This document shows positions 36,414-43,056 of a stretch of DNA of 64,000 bases, piece by piece. Position 1 is the stretch's first letter; every line of letters begins with the position of its first letter. The DNA lies in assembly GCF_021233055.1 (NCBI RefSeq), contig NZ_CP089538.1:2620501-2684500 (forward strand), in the 5' to 3' direction. Origin of the DNA: Spirosoma oryzicola (GTDB lineage: Bacteria > Bacteroidota > Bacteroidia > Cytophagales > Spirosomataceae). Under the pieces are notes generated by a model. The model saw only the letters and a list, made by a program, of their open reading frames with translations. It had not been told where the DNA came from and ran no database searches. Position numbers and translations under genes: made by a program.

Positions 36414-36471
36414 TATGCTGAAGCGAGTGGGGGTTAACTGGAGCGAAGCTAGTTACCCTTTACCAGTCGAT

Positions 36472-36489
36472 ACAGGACAACAATCAATC
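36472..36489 (-). promoter_or_regulatory. 18-bp prophage motif, copy 4
   Basis: Exact copy of GATTGATTGTTGTCCTGT on the minus strand. It lies between the early terminator (36577-36617) and the first late ATG (36413), the place where a late promoter is expected. No canonical -7 element of the host type is seen beside it. Confidence 0.78.
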
Positions 36490-36576
36490 GTGTTTCGTTA
36501 ACACCCTAAATTTAACAACTGTGACGCATTTGTACGGTATGATATAATGAAAATATATTCTTTGCCTTGGTAGTTC

Positions 36577-36617
36577 TAAAAAAACGTTAGGCTGCTCAAT
36601 TATGGCAGCCTAACGTT
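36577..36617 (-). terminator. Rho-independent terminator ending the early operon
   Basis: A perfect 13-bp stem (AACGTTAGGCTGC at 36583-36595 with GCAGCCTAACGTT at 36605-36617), loop of nine, and TTTTTTT on the minus strand. It is 50 bp after the stop of the 106-residue gene. Confidence 0.92.
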
Positions 36618-36668
36618 AAGTATCTCCAGAAACGAAAAGTTAGTGATACCGCAAAAGTTCAAGACTTT

Positions 36669-36989
36669 TTATGGTGCCGAAATGTACTCCTCGTAGGGAT
36701 GGGGGATGAATGCCTGATCGATGCAGTACTGGATGATCTGCTCATCGCTGGGTATCTTCCAGACTGAGGAATCTTCAACAAGTACCGCTTCAATAACGCT
36801 ATTTGGCACAATAGCAAAGCCCATTAGCGCAGTAATCATGGCCGTCAAATCTTTAATCAAGAGTTGATAACCCAGACGCTTCTTGTCGTTTTTGATCCAT
36901 AGACAGAATCCATCCCGGTAAATTTCGTAGTCAGTAAGGTTTAATCGAGTTGCGAATAACTCGCTGCGGATTTTAAACAATGCGGCCAT
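36669..36989 (-). CDS. Unknown early phage protein
   Basis: 106 residues from the ATG at 36989, two bases after the upstream stop. It is helical and contains LYFY-like aromatic pairs and IKNDKKRLGYQLLIKDLTAMI. No family is recognised. It is the last gene of the early operon and is followed by the strong terminator at 36577-36617. Confidence 0.58.
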   Translation of the reverse strand: MAALFKIRSELFATRLNLTDYEIYRDGFCLWIKNDKKRLGYQLLIKDLTAMITALMGFAIVPNSVIEAVLVEDSSVWKIPSDEQIIQYCIDQAFIPHPYEEYISAP

Positions 36990-36990
36990 A

Positions 36991-37395
36991 TTACACGATT
37001 TCTTCAGTCTCATACCCCCAGTCCTCCAGTTGAGTCAGCAGTTGTACTACTGCCGTCATGTCGGGCCGTTGGGAGATAAAATTTCCCCACAGCGTTTTGA
37101 AATTGGCATACCGATCACCTTCGCCTACAAAATCCTCGCTCAGCTGATCAAGCTGCTGCTGGGTCAACTCAGCCAGGTTCTTAAAAACAGGTTCCTCGTA
37201 CAGATCAGAATGGATAAGCCGGGACTGATCAATCCTCTTTTTAATCTCCTTTGGTGATTGCTTTACCGAAAGCGCATGTTCACTAATAAGATTCACGCAC
37301 GTGCTGTCACCTAAATCAGCTAATTGAGATATGGACGATGGCATCACGTAAACTATTCTGTCGTCGTGCAGGGTCAATTCAATGAGATTGTACAT
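36991..37395 (-). CDS. Unknown early phage protein
   Basis: 134 residues, acidic, mostly helical, with ADLGDSTCVNLISEHAL and QLDQLSEDFVGEGDRY. No domain is recognised. It follows the 102-residue gene with a 20-bp gap in the same direction and feeds directly into the next gene. Confidence 0.55.
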   Translation of the reverse strand: MYNLIELTLHDDRIVYVMPSSISQLADLGDSTCVNLISEHALSVKQSPKEIKKRIDQSRLIHSDLYEEPVFKNLAELTQQQLDQLSEDFVGEGDRYANFKTLWGNFISQRPDMTAVVQLLTQLEDWGYETEEIV

Positions 37396-37415
37396 GGTTG
37401 AGTAAGTTGAAAAGT

Positions 37416-37724
37416 TTACGATTCATTAGACCATTCCTGACCAGCTAGATAAGGAGCTACTAGATTGCGGCCCGACCAGTCCTGGCGGCTACAGGCATCT
37501 TCTAAAATGTCCTGTGGGCAGTGCTGGCATAAATGGGATACTTTATTCATATCCTTATCGCACAGATCCGACCATAAAACGTATAGGTTAGTCCCCCTAA
37601 TGGTTGTTGCTTGCTCAAGCATTCCAATGATTGGGGCTGATATACTGACATAAGAATTGTAAAGTTGAATAAGGAATTGCATGGCTCCGGGATTACCGTT
37701 AGCCCAACTGATTAATTTTTGCAT
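37416..37724 (-). CDS. Unknown early phage protein with Cys cluster
   Basis: 102 residues. The C-terminal half has four Cys residues (CDKDMN, CQHCPQDILEDAC), which could bind a metal, plus a conserved-looking WSGRNLVAPYLAGQEW end. The pattern resembles a small zinc-binding module, but no known family is identified. It is a tightly packed early gene. Confidence 0.55.
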   Translation of the reverse strand: MQKLISWANGNPGAMQFLIQLYNSYVSISAPIIGMLEQATTIRGTNLYVLWSDLCDKDMNKVSHLCQHCPQDILEDACSRQDWSGRNLVAPYLAGQEWSNES

Positions 37725-37730
37725 GCTGAT

Positions 37731-38141
37731 TTATTCGATTAATCGACCTGGTTGCTTTAAATTTTGTGTCGCTTCATATACCCACCCTGTCACGGTTCCT
37801 ACTTCTACATTGAGAAGGCTACCGGATTGGTAGTTGATAATGGCCTGATCGAGTTTGCCCAGAAATGAGCGTTGGAAGGGAGATAGGCAATCTCTTTGCA
37901 TATCTTCATGTAAAGCTTTGGCAACAGCCACAGGCATGCTAACCGCATATTCCTTTTGAGCAGACTTACCACCCCAGGACAGTATGCGCTCCATATTCCA
38001 GGTTTTGGCGTACTGGATGATCACCAGTTGCGAAACAGTTCGCTGGGTTAAGGGTAGCTGCTGAACACCTTTGAACGTGTGTAGGTAGCTGATCAGACCC
38101 GCGCACTCACTGGGGAAAATTTTAAGCGTGATCTTTGCCAT
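37731..38141 (-). CDS. Unknown early phage protein
   Basis: 136 residues with KITLKIFPSECAGLISYLHTF at the start and a central Ser/Lys-rich helical part. It is not recognised. It starts three bases after the stop of the preceding gene and so is translated from the same message. No catalytic motif is evident. Confidence 0.55.
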   Translation of the reverse strand: MAKITLKIFPSECAGLISYLHTFKGVQQLPLTQRTVSQLVIIQYAKTWNMERILSWGGKSAQKEYAVSMPVAVAKALHEDMQRDCLSPFQRSFLGKLDQAIINYQSGSLLNVEVGTVTGWVYEATQNLKQPGRLIE

Positions 38142-38144
38142 GCG

Positions 38145-38840
38145 CTAAACGGGTCTGGTGTGAAATGCCTGAATCTTCACTCTGAAAAACTCCTGTACCT
38201 GTCCATGAGGATGACCTTCGCGCAGTAGCTTTTCCATGTATTTCATCAGTGCATCCTCGTTTTTGAACGTCCGGCTTGGATCGAAGGGGTCTTTTACAGC
38301 TGCCTGCTTACTGGAATCAGGAATGATAGCTGTTCCGTTTGGAGCGTTAGACTTGCCACCCGTGGGGAACATTTCGGTACCATAGTTATAGACAATCGGG
38401 TTGTAGAGATCTTTTAAAAACTTCATCAACCAGGCTTCAGTAATTATCACTGGCTCAGGCATGAACCGGGTACCGTACAAGCTCATCAGCTTCACGCTAT
38501 CATTATCGTCATCCGAGAAATTGCGATAGAAATCGATTCGGTATCCTTCAACGATGTACTTGGGCTTTAGCCGAGTAATACAGTTCAGAAGCAGTTCCTG
38601 CTTATTGGCCTTTTCAGCCATTCCGAACGGCTTTGAGTAGCCGTAAAGGGTTTGCAGGCGAGGCCGGTAGATCTTCCAGCTGTAGGTAGAGCCGGGCCGT
38701 TCAAACTTGCCAAAGTTCTTGATAAACGTACTTGAATTTCCCTCCGATGGCTGTTGAGTTTGGGGCTGGACTTCTGGATTAAAAACGGGTTGGACAAGTT
38801 GTCCGATAGACGTTGGTCGGTTACTTCTTGGGCTTTCCAT
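38145..38840 (-). CDS. Unknown early phage protein, Gln/Pro/Asn-rich N-terminus
   Basis: 231 residues from the ATG at 38840; an upstream ATG at 38981 would add 47 residues but they look non-coding. Residues 1-45 are Gln/Pro/Ser-rich and probably disordered. The rest has YSWKIYRPRLQTLYGYS and a helical part with FRVKIQAFHTRP at the end. The function is unknown. It is the gene nearest to the tRNA region and may begin the short-gene block. Confidence 0.55.
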   Translation of the reverse strand: MESPRSNRPTSIGQLVQPVFNPEVQPQTQQPSEGNSSTFIKNFGKFERPGSTYSWKIYRPRLQTLYGYSKPFGMAEKANKQELLLNCITRLKPKYIVEGYRIDFYRNFSDDDNDSVKLMSLYGTRFMPEPVIITEAWLMKFLKDLYNPIVYNYGTEMFPTGGKSNAPNGTAIIPDSSKQAAVKDPFDPSRTFKNEDALMKYMEKLLREGHPHGQVQEFFRVKIQAFHTRPV

Positions 38841-39288
38841 AACAAAATAATATTTGGGAGGGACACAGGCTAGTAGGTGCGTTTTAAGGCTTCCTGTGGG
38901 ATTTGTTGGCAGAGATGGGGCCGGTCGCGTTTTTCGATTTTTTTCGCGCATTGTACACTTGTACAGATGTACATTGTACATATTTCCGGTACATAGAACA
39001 TCTTAAAAGTTTCTCTTACTGAAGGGTGCACTTTCAGTGCCTTTACAGTACAGTAAAACCGCACTTAAAAAATAGCCGCTTAGCTATTAGGGCAATACTT
39101 TCTCCGGTCGGCTCCTGAAAATCTTTTTTTTCAGTGCGTAGCGGTTACGGGATGCGCGTGAGCAATTAGACCGATCCGATTTGCAACTCAGACCAGGCAT
39201 CCTGGGGCGATATGTGGCCTCACGTAGTTACGTAGGGACAAAAAGGTACTGGGCGAAGGTTTTTCGCATGATGATACGTTCGTTAAAG
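38841..39288. other. Non-coding stretch upstream of the early small-gene block
   Basis: No open frame with coding character was found. It contains T/A-rich tracts (a CTTTTTTTTCAG run near 39122) and many G+C-rich short stretches, and ends at a 6-bp hairpin and the tRNA gene. It probably holds the promoter of the minus-strand genes that end at 36669, but no clear TTG-N19-TAnnTTTG pair was seen. Confidence 0.4.
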
Positions 39289-39305
39289 AGGCACGAGTTG
39301 TGCCT
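39289..39305 (-). terminator. Short hairpin at the tRNA 3' end
   Basis: AGGCAC-AACTC-GTGCCT on the minus strand directly follows the encoded CCA and is followed by CTTTAACG. It is a 6-bp stem with a weak U tract, so it is a possible terminator or processing signal for the tRNA. Confidence 0.5.
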
Positions 39306-39381
39306 GGCGGCAGGGAGCCGGACTCGAACCGACAACCGCAGCATTTAAAGTGCTGTGCTCTACCAATTGAGCTATCCCACC
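39305..39381 (-). tRNA. tRNA with UUA anticodon (putative ochre suppressor), prophage-located
   Basis: The minus strand folds into a complete cloverleaf: D arm GCTC-AATTGGTA-GAGC, anticodon arm CAGCA-CTTTAAA-TGCTG, five-base variable loop, and T arm GTCGG-TTCGAGT-CCGGC. The seven-base loop places the anticodon at 39346-39348 as UUA, which pairs with the codon UAA. CCA is encoded (39305-39307). The acceptor stem GGTGGGA against TCCCTGCC needs a bulged T and one G-U pair, so the acceptor is imperfect and it could be decayed. A tRNA-Lys (UUU) differs in the third anticodon base. Which amino acid it carries cannot be read from the sequence. Confidence 0.75.
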
Positions 39382-39389
39382 GTGTGTAA

Positions 39390-39421
39390 ACTACCGGGCC
39401 AGATCGGGCCAGCCCGGTAGT
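39390..39421. terminator. Stem-loop between HNH gene and tRNA
   Basis: ACTACCGGGC (39390-39399) pairs with GCCCGGTAGT (39412-39421), a perfect 10-bp stem with a 12-base loop. It lies 3' of the HNH gene and 5' of the tRNA on the minus strand, so it may stop the HNH message or mark the tRNA precursor. There is no U tract, so its use as a terminator is uncertain. Confidence 0.5.
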
Positions 39422-39521
39422 CTGCTTCTATCCACACCATTACCTCCTTTCAGGTTCAACCAATCGGAGGTCTACCATAACAGGGTAGATCGTTTGTCAG
39501 CCACGTGGCTGAGCCAATGTC

Positions 39522-39551
39522 TTGCTGATAGGGCATAATTGCCTACCTTTG
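39522..39551 (+). promoter_or_regulatory. Bacteroidota-type promoter (TTG-N19-TACCTTTG)
   Basis: TTG at 39522-39524 and TACCTTTG at 39544-39551 with a spacer of exactly 19 bases match the Bacteroidota housekeeping sigma consensus. The start would lie near 39558-39560, on the plus strand, opposite to the surrounding genes. Confidence 0.7.
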
Positions 39552-39557
39552 CCCGTT

Positions 39558-39627
39558 GCGTTTCCGCAATAGTTAATTATGAGATTACTTTACAGCTCTC
39601 TGCCCGTGGTAGCGGGCTGTTTTATTT
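39558..39627 (+). ncRNA. Candidate small RNA, antisense to the end of the HNH gene
   Basis: A short unit starts at the promoter at 39522-39551 and ends at a terminator hairpin (GCCCG-TGGTAG-CGGGC, 39602-39617, then TGTTTTATTT). The predicted RNA is about 70 bases. A 26-codon frame (ATG AGA TTA CTT...) would run beyond the terminator, so a peptide is unlikely. The terminator part overlaps the 3' end of the HNH gene on the other strand. Function unknown; there is no resemblance to a known RNA family that I can name. Confidence 0.45.
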
Positions 39628-39936
39628 GCTACCAAACAGATCCAGCTGGTTTAGCTTAGCCAGCTTACCAAACCTCACTTTCCAAGCATTGTCAGCCCGA
39701 TCATAAGCGAAGTGACACCGTGGGCACATCGCCATCAACTGCTCGTCTGTCGTCTGCTCAGGCATCCGGTTCAGGTGCGCCGTCTGGAGCTTCACTTTCT
39801 TTCCGGTTACCGGGTGCGGCTGGCCATGCTCGGCTCCGCAGCCCTTCACCTCGCATCGACCACCCGCCCGAATGAATCGGATGCGATGACTGATCTGTTT
39901 CCAGTCAGGCGGGTAGCGTTTGCGATCAATAGCCAT
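39622..39936 (-). CDS. HNH endonuclease
   Basis: 104 residues from the ATG at 39936, which overlaps the upstream gene's TAA; an earlier start at 40014 would overlap that gene and is less likely. The zinc motif is visible: CEVKGC at about 31-36 and CPRCHFAYD near the C-terminus, with LQTAHLNRMPEQTTDEQL between, which carries the conserved His-Asn pair of HNH nucleases. Such enzymes cut DNA and, in phages, often assist packaging or defend against rivals. It is a small early gene here. Confidence 0.82.
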   Translation of the reverse strand: MAIDRKRYPPDWKQISHRIRFIRAGGRCEVKGCGAEHGQPHPVTGKKVKLQTAHLNRMPEQTTDEQLMAMCPRCHFAYDRADNAWKVRFGKLAKLNQLDLFGSK

Positions 39937-40172
39937 TAGCCTAACTCCGTCATGCCGTCCAAACCACGACGGCGGTTTAGCTCCTGCTGAATCCGGTTTG
40001 CCACATCTTGGCACCAGAGAATAGCTCCCTGACCGATTAGCGTATTCACCCAGTGCGAACCGCTGATGGTGTTAATTCGCCACTCGATTACCACCAATGA
40101 ATCATCCAGTACTGGCGTTGGTACCTCGCTGTCAACCAGACCGGTATCGACTATGTCCTCGACTGTACGCAT
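39936..40172 (-). CDS. Small unknown early phage protein
   Basis: 78 residues, acidic at the start (RTVEDIVDTGLVDSEVPTP), with a middle part (NTLIGQGAILWCQDVANRIQQEL) that is likely helical. No family is recognised. Its stop TAA overlaps the ATG of the HNH gene, so the two are translated together. Confidence 0.5.
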   Translation of the reverse strand: MRTVEDIVDTGLVDSEVPTPVLDDSLVVIEWRINTISGSHWVNTLIGQGAILWCQDVANRIQQELNRRRGLDGMTELG

Positions 40173-40311
40173 GACGCTTTATATTCTGTTTGTGCCAACG
40201 TATGTTGCTGTTGGTAAGCCAGATACAGGCTAGTATTAAACTCAGCACAAGAATTTCATACAGCCAATGGGCGTGCAGCTGTAGCCACTCAATTAGTTTG
40301 ATCGTTTGCAT
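40132..40311 (-). CDS. Very small single-pass membrane protein (early)
   Basis: 59 residues. The frame from the ATG at 40311 to TGA at 40132-40134 is open. A hydrophobic helix (about 17-33, LYEILVLSLILACIWL) lies in the first half, and the C-terminal tail is Arg/His-rich. Its start overlaps the preceding stop by 23 bases and its end overlaps the following gene by 41 bases. It has the layout of a small phage membrane protein, but no function is recognised. Confidence 0.45.
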   Translation of the reverse strand: MQTIKLIEWLQLHAHWLYEILVLSLILACIWLTNSNIRWHKQNIKRHAYSRGHSRYRSG

Positions 40312-40813
40312 GATCGGTTCGTAAGATCTTGGTACTGGACAACATAGCCTTCATTACTGCCTTCAAACTCATCTTCAGCGTAAATACCGAAACGTCCTTT
40401 AATCTGCTCGTGCCGTGCGTGGCCAGCCAGCGCAGTTCCTTGCTCAGATACTTTCTGAGTAGCTTATAGTGCTTTGCTTTAAGAATAAACTGGGTACTGT
40501 CGGGAGAAGAAGGCCGGTCGGGATCTCGGCAGGGAAGTACTAATTGTAGCTGCAGAAGTTCAGGGAGCGTACAATCAAACGGTGTGTAGTTGATAGCTGG
40601 CAGATACGATGTTTGCTGGTAATCTTTATTGATCAACAGGTGCAAACAATGAAAACCTAATTGAACATTATAATCTATATCGAGCACCGCACTTTGAAAA
40701 CCAAGCGGTTTAGGACTGGTAAACTTGGCAATACGTGCCGGGCTTAAGTGAGAAAACATACGTCGGGCCAGGATCGAGGCCAGTGACTGGGGTTGATTGT
40801 TCTGCGTTTCCAT
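40289..40813 (-). CDS. Unknown early phage protein
   Basis: 174 residues, basic C-terminus (KYLSKELRWLATHGTSRLKDV), with HLLINKDYQQTSYLPAINYTPF in the middle. It is not recognised. It has the same direction as its neighbours and a 33-bp gap to the upstream gene. Confidence 0.55.
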   Translation of the reverse strand: METQNNQPQSLASILARRMFSHLSPARIAKFTSPKPLGFQSAVLDIDYNVQLGFHCLHLLINKDYQQTSYLPAINYTPFDCTLPELLQLQLVLPCRDPDRPSSPDSTQFILKAKHYKLLRKYLSKELRWLATHGTSRLKDVSVFTLKMSLKAVMKAMLSSTKILRTDHANDQTN

Positions 40814-40846
40814 TTTATAGTTATTATGAGAAAATTGGGTAATGCG

Positions 40847-41173
40847 TTACTGACCTTCCGCCTGCGGAACGGGCCGAATAAATTCTTTAGCCTGGGGGAA
40901 GGGGGGATCAAGCTGCGCGTCGACGAAGTGCTTATTAACGTCACCCATCAGCCTGTTAATGATACCGATCATCTCGACCGCTTCGATACCGATTTGCTCA
41001 AAATCAAACCAGATCCGGCCCTCTTTCTGAGGGTCTTTATATAATCCGACCAGCAGTACGCCGTCGGCTTTCAATGACTCTATAGCGTGTTGCCCTAAAC
41101 AGTGGAGGTGATACTGGTGGTAGATCTCCTCTTGCTTCTGTTTGTTGATAGCGTCTTGGTTCTTAGAATCCAT
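40847..41173 (-). CDS. Unknown early phage protein
   Basis: 108 residues from the ATG at 41173; an earlier frame start at 41221 would overlap the lipoprotein gene. It has a Gln/Lys-rich helix first (NQDAINKQKQEEIYHQYHLH) and then QIGIEAVEMIGIINRLMGDVN. Unknown. It overlaps the end of the lipoprotein gene by 11 bases, hence is co-translated. Confidence 0.52.
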   Translation of the reverse strand: MDSKNQDAINKQKQEEIYHQYHLHCLGQHAIESLKADGVLLVGLYKDPQKEGRIWFDFEQIGIEAVEMIGIINRLMGDVNKHFVDAQLDPPFPQAKEFIRPVPQAEGQ

Positions 41174-41465
41174 AGCGAGGAGTAAGGCTTTTAATGATAA
41201 TCGGATAAACGCCTTTCGCATCTACGACATAGATGTTACCGAATCGCTCCGGGTCGGTAATGTCAGGCTGTACAAACAGCCGCTGGCCTACGCGGTAACT
41301 CTCCAGGCTGGCCAGCGGTAGCTTTAAACCAACTTCGATTTGAGCCGGTACGTCGATGAAAGCCTGTACCAAAACGCTGTCGGGTGTTTCCGAAAAGCGA
41401 GTAATTGTTTTGCTACCGCAGCTACTAAGAGCCAGGCAGAGAGCGGAGAAAAATAAAATTTTCAT
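41163..41465 (-). CDS. Small phage-encoded lipoprotein
   Basis: 100 residues from the ATG at 41465. A signal peptide with lipobox ends ALSSCGS, with Cys at about residue 16, so it should be lipid-anchored. The mature part has TRFSETPDSVLVQAFIDVPAQIEVG and a conserved-looking SLTPRYGF end. A surface-exposed lipoprotein in an early lysogen gene cluster might affect superinfection or be a remnant of host DNA. A GTG start four codons upstream is also possible. Confidence 0.62.
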   Translation of the reverse strand: MKILFFSALCLALSSCGSKTITRFSETPDSVLVQAFIDVPAQIEVGLKLPLASLESYRVGQRLFVQPDITDPERFGNIYVVDAKGVYPIIIKSLTPRYGF

Positions 41466-41486
41466 ATATCCATTCACATTTTTGGT

Positions 41487-41735
41487 CTAACTCTTATTAA
41501 CCACTCCGAACATCGGAGCTGTATCAGGCATGTGCGCAATGAAGATGTCCCGGACTGGGGCCTTCACCTTGTGCAAATTGTAGCCATGTTTACTAGCCGC
41601 ATCGAGCCAGTACCTGAAAACACCCGCTTTTTTGAGAGCCAGGATGATTTCTGCACGTAAAATGGGATTCGCATCTTGATAAATATCCCAGAGTTTATTC
41701 TTACGCGTGGTTGGTTTTGAAGCGGTTGTTTCCAT
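41487..41735 (-). CDS. Small early protein, possible regulator
   Basis: 82 residues with RYWLDAASKHGYN, a segment like that in the small plus-strand gene at 28164 (YWLDAGYTKAD). The two may belong to one group of small helical regulators; this is only a motif likeness. It is the first gene of the minus-strand early operon, divergent from the repressor gene, with about 210 bp of regulatory DNA between. Confidence 0.52.
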   Translation of the reverse strand: METTASKPTTRKNKLWDIYQDANPILRAEIILALKKAGVFRYWLDAASKHGYNLHKVKAPVRDIFIAHMPDTAPMFGVVNKS

Positions 41736-41872
41736 TGCTATAGCCTAGTTTGCAGTAACTATTAAAGTTCTAATAGCCAATACATTTTGCAGCGTTTAGC
41801 ACAATTATTGGCGTCAATTACTAATTTTGGTACTCATTACAACTTAAATCGGTAATGCAATACTAGATTTTA

Positions 41873-41906
41873 TTGGAACTGATTCCAAATTTTGAATCAA
41901 TAAAAT
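41873..41906. promoter_or_regulatory. Operator-like palindromes before the repressor gene
   Basis: TTGGAA-CTGA-TTCCAA (41873-41888) is a perfect inverted repeat, and AATTTT-GAATCAAT-AAAATT (41887-41906) is a second one right next to it. Both lie 40-70 bp before the repressor ATG, in the gap shared with the divergent early operon, which is the normal place for a phage immunity operator. Function inferred. Confidence 0.55.
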
Positions 41907-41948
41907 TGAAATAAAAAATGCACGTTAATATTTAAACGCTGATTTTCA

Positions 41949-42449
41949 ATGGAATACAATTTCGGAGAGAAGGTTGAGCGGTTACTAAATGAGAACGGAA
42001 AGACAAAAAAAAGTCTTTACGACCATCTGAAAATGACCGCAAATGGTTTCGATGGGATGCTTAAAAACAACAGTATCTCTGCCGTTAGGTTAGCGCAGAT
42101 TGCAGATTTTTTTGGAATGCCAATTCTATATTTTTATGGAACGGATAGCGCTCAAAGTGATATCGTAGAAGATTTTGGCGACCAAGTAACCAGAAGAATG
42201 GCTCAAAACATTGAGGAAATTAAACATTTGTTTGAGGAAGAACTCCGAGTGAAAAATCAGCAGATAGCTGGATTGCAGCGAACGGTTGATGCTTTAGTGG
42301 GAAAGTTTGAGGGTGATACCGATCAACCGACTTCGAACTACGAAGCTGCTCAGGAAAATGCTAAACGTGCCTATTTACAACTAGGACTTGCTCTTGTAGA
42401 TGCACCTCGGCAACTTGCCCCTAAGCGACCAATCGTGGCTTCAAAGTAG
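41949..42449 (+). CDS. Phage HTH repressor-like regulator
   Basis: 166 residues. The N-terminal 60 residues look like an XRE/Cro-C1 helix-turn-helix (LLNENGKTKKSLYDHLKMTANGF, then NSISAVRLAQIADFFGMPI). They are followed by an acidic helical middle (EEIKHLFEEELRVKNQQIAGL) that could be a dimer-forming coiled coil. There is no LexA-like cleavage site. It faces the early operon divergently, with palindromes in the gap, as expected for a lysogeny regulator. The gene is the only strong plus-strand gene on this side of the prophage. Confidence 0.78.
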   Translation: MEYNFGEKVERLLNENGKTKKSLYDHLKMTANGFDGMLKNNSISAVRLAQIADFFGMPILYFYGTDSAQSDIVEDFGDQVTRRMAQNIEEIKHLFEEELRVKNQQIAGLQRTVDALVGKFEGDTDQPTSNYEAAQENAKRAYLQLGLALVDAPRQLAPKRPIVASK

Positions 42450-42505
42450 GCATCACCCCGTTAACCTAAGCGGTTAACACGGTTATTAAGAAGAGGTTAG
42501 ATAGT

Positions 42506-42531
42506 TAGGGTCAAATCCCTCGCTCTCTGCT
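42506..42531 (+). other. tRNA 3'-end-like remnant, candidate attR
   Basis: TAGGGTCAAATCCCTCGCTCTCTGCT resembles the T arm and 3' acceptor strand of a tRNA-Ser, but the T loop lacks one T and the 5' half of a tRNA is absent. A terminator follows seven bases later. tRNA 3' ends are common phage attachment sites. No matching copy was found at the left end, so this is a low-confidence boundary mark. Confidence 0.3.
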
Positions 42532-42537
42532 AATGAT

Positions 42538-42582
42538 AAGCGTAACGCTGTGAAAAACAGTTAGTTACGCTTTCTTGTTTTT
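42538..42582 (+). terminator. Terminator after the repressor/tRNA-like remnant
   Basis: AAGCGTAAC (42538-42546) pairs with GTTACGCTT (42564-42572), with an inner CTGT/ACAG stem and a U-rich tail TCTTGTTTTT. Confidence 0.78.
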
Positions 42583-42885
42583 AGGTGTTGCAATGTCGTT
42601 TTAACTGCTGCCACAACCCTTCTTTTTACGCGTACTCATAGGCTATTTGTCAAACGGAACCTCCTAGAGACATCACTCGCTGAATTTAATCGTCACATCG
42701 CCTTACCTGGTTATGTTGACGGTAGGCATTTCGGTCTCCCGGCCCGCAAGCATATAGTCAAAGCATAGAACGGGGGGCAACTGGTAACTTTATAAATCAG
42801 ACAAAAAAGCGTTGCCTGGCTGCCTAATAATGCGTATTTTTAATGGAGAGCAAGTGGGTCTAAATACGATGTTTGTTGCGGTACA
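42583..42885. other. Non-coding stretch after the prophage
   Basis: No open frame with coding character seen. It contains mixed AT-rich host-like sequence with a TATTTTTAATGG tract near 42835 that could be part of a promoter for the small gene at 42886. Confidence 0.4.
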
Positions 42886-43056
42886 ATGAAGGATTCAGTG
42901 ATTCGGCCCGGTGATCGGGTGGTGGTTATTCGCATGGTTCGTGGCTACGACCGGGGTACTTACTATGCGACCGTGGTACGCTGGACCGATGGCGGGCGGA
43001 TTACGGTTCTCTCGGACAACGTTAGGAAAGGGGGTAAAAGTGGTTTCACCCGATAA
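42886..43056 (+). pseudogene. Small KOW/SH3-like protein, probable frameshift
   Basis: 56 codons to a TAA at 43054. The start (IRPGDRVVVIRMVRGYD, then YYATVVRWTDGGRITVLSDNV) resembles small SH3-like host proteins. After the GGGGG tract at 43030-43034 the frame seems wrong: the +1 frame reads VKVVSPDNVKKR and stops at 43070, which continues the pattern better. One extra G in the run would explain this, either as a true mutation or a sequence error. Confidence 0.45.

Larger units (their letters stand above)
4256..42532. mobile_element. Siphovirus-like prophage (boundaries approximate)
   Basis: A continuous set of phage genes (tape measure, tail, lysis-type, portal, terminases, capsid, protease) runs on the minus strand from 41735 down to 4461. 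A divergent repressor gene lies at 41949-42449. The right edge is set tentatively at a tRNA 3'-end-like remnant (42506-42531), and the left edge after the PIN gene. No matching direct repeats were found to prove attL/attR, and no integrase was seen, so the exact ends and the mobility are uncertain. Confidence 0.85.

Noticed and set aside
39305..39381. Reading this tRNA as an ordinary tRNA-Lys (UUU)
   Set aside because: The anticodon stem is fixed by five pairs on both sides and the seven-base loop CTTTAAA puts UUA, not UUU, in the anticodon position.
39558..39640. 26-codon peptide in the candidate small RNA
   Set aside because: Its stop lies after the predicted terminator, so it would not be completed on the transcript.
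4256..42532. Mu-like transposable prophage
   Set aside because: No MuA/MuB-like transposase genes or Gam/Mor-like early genes were recognised in the early region.
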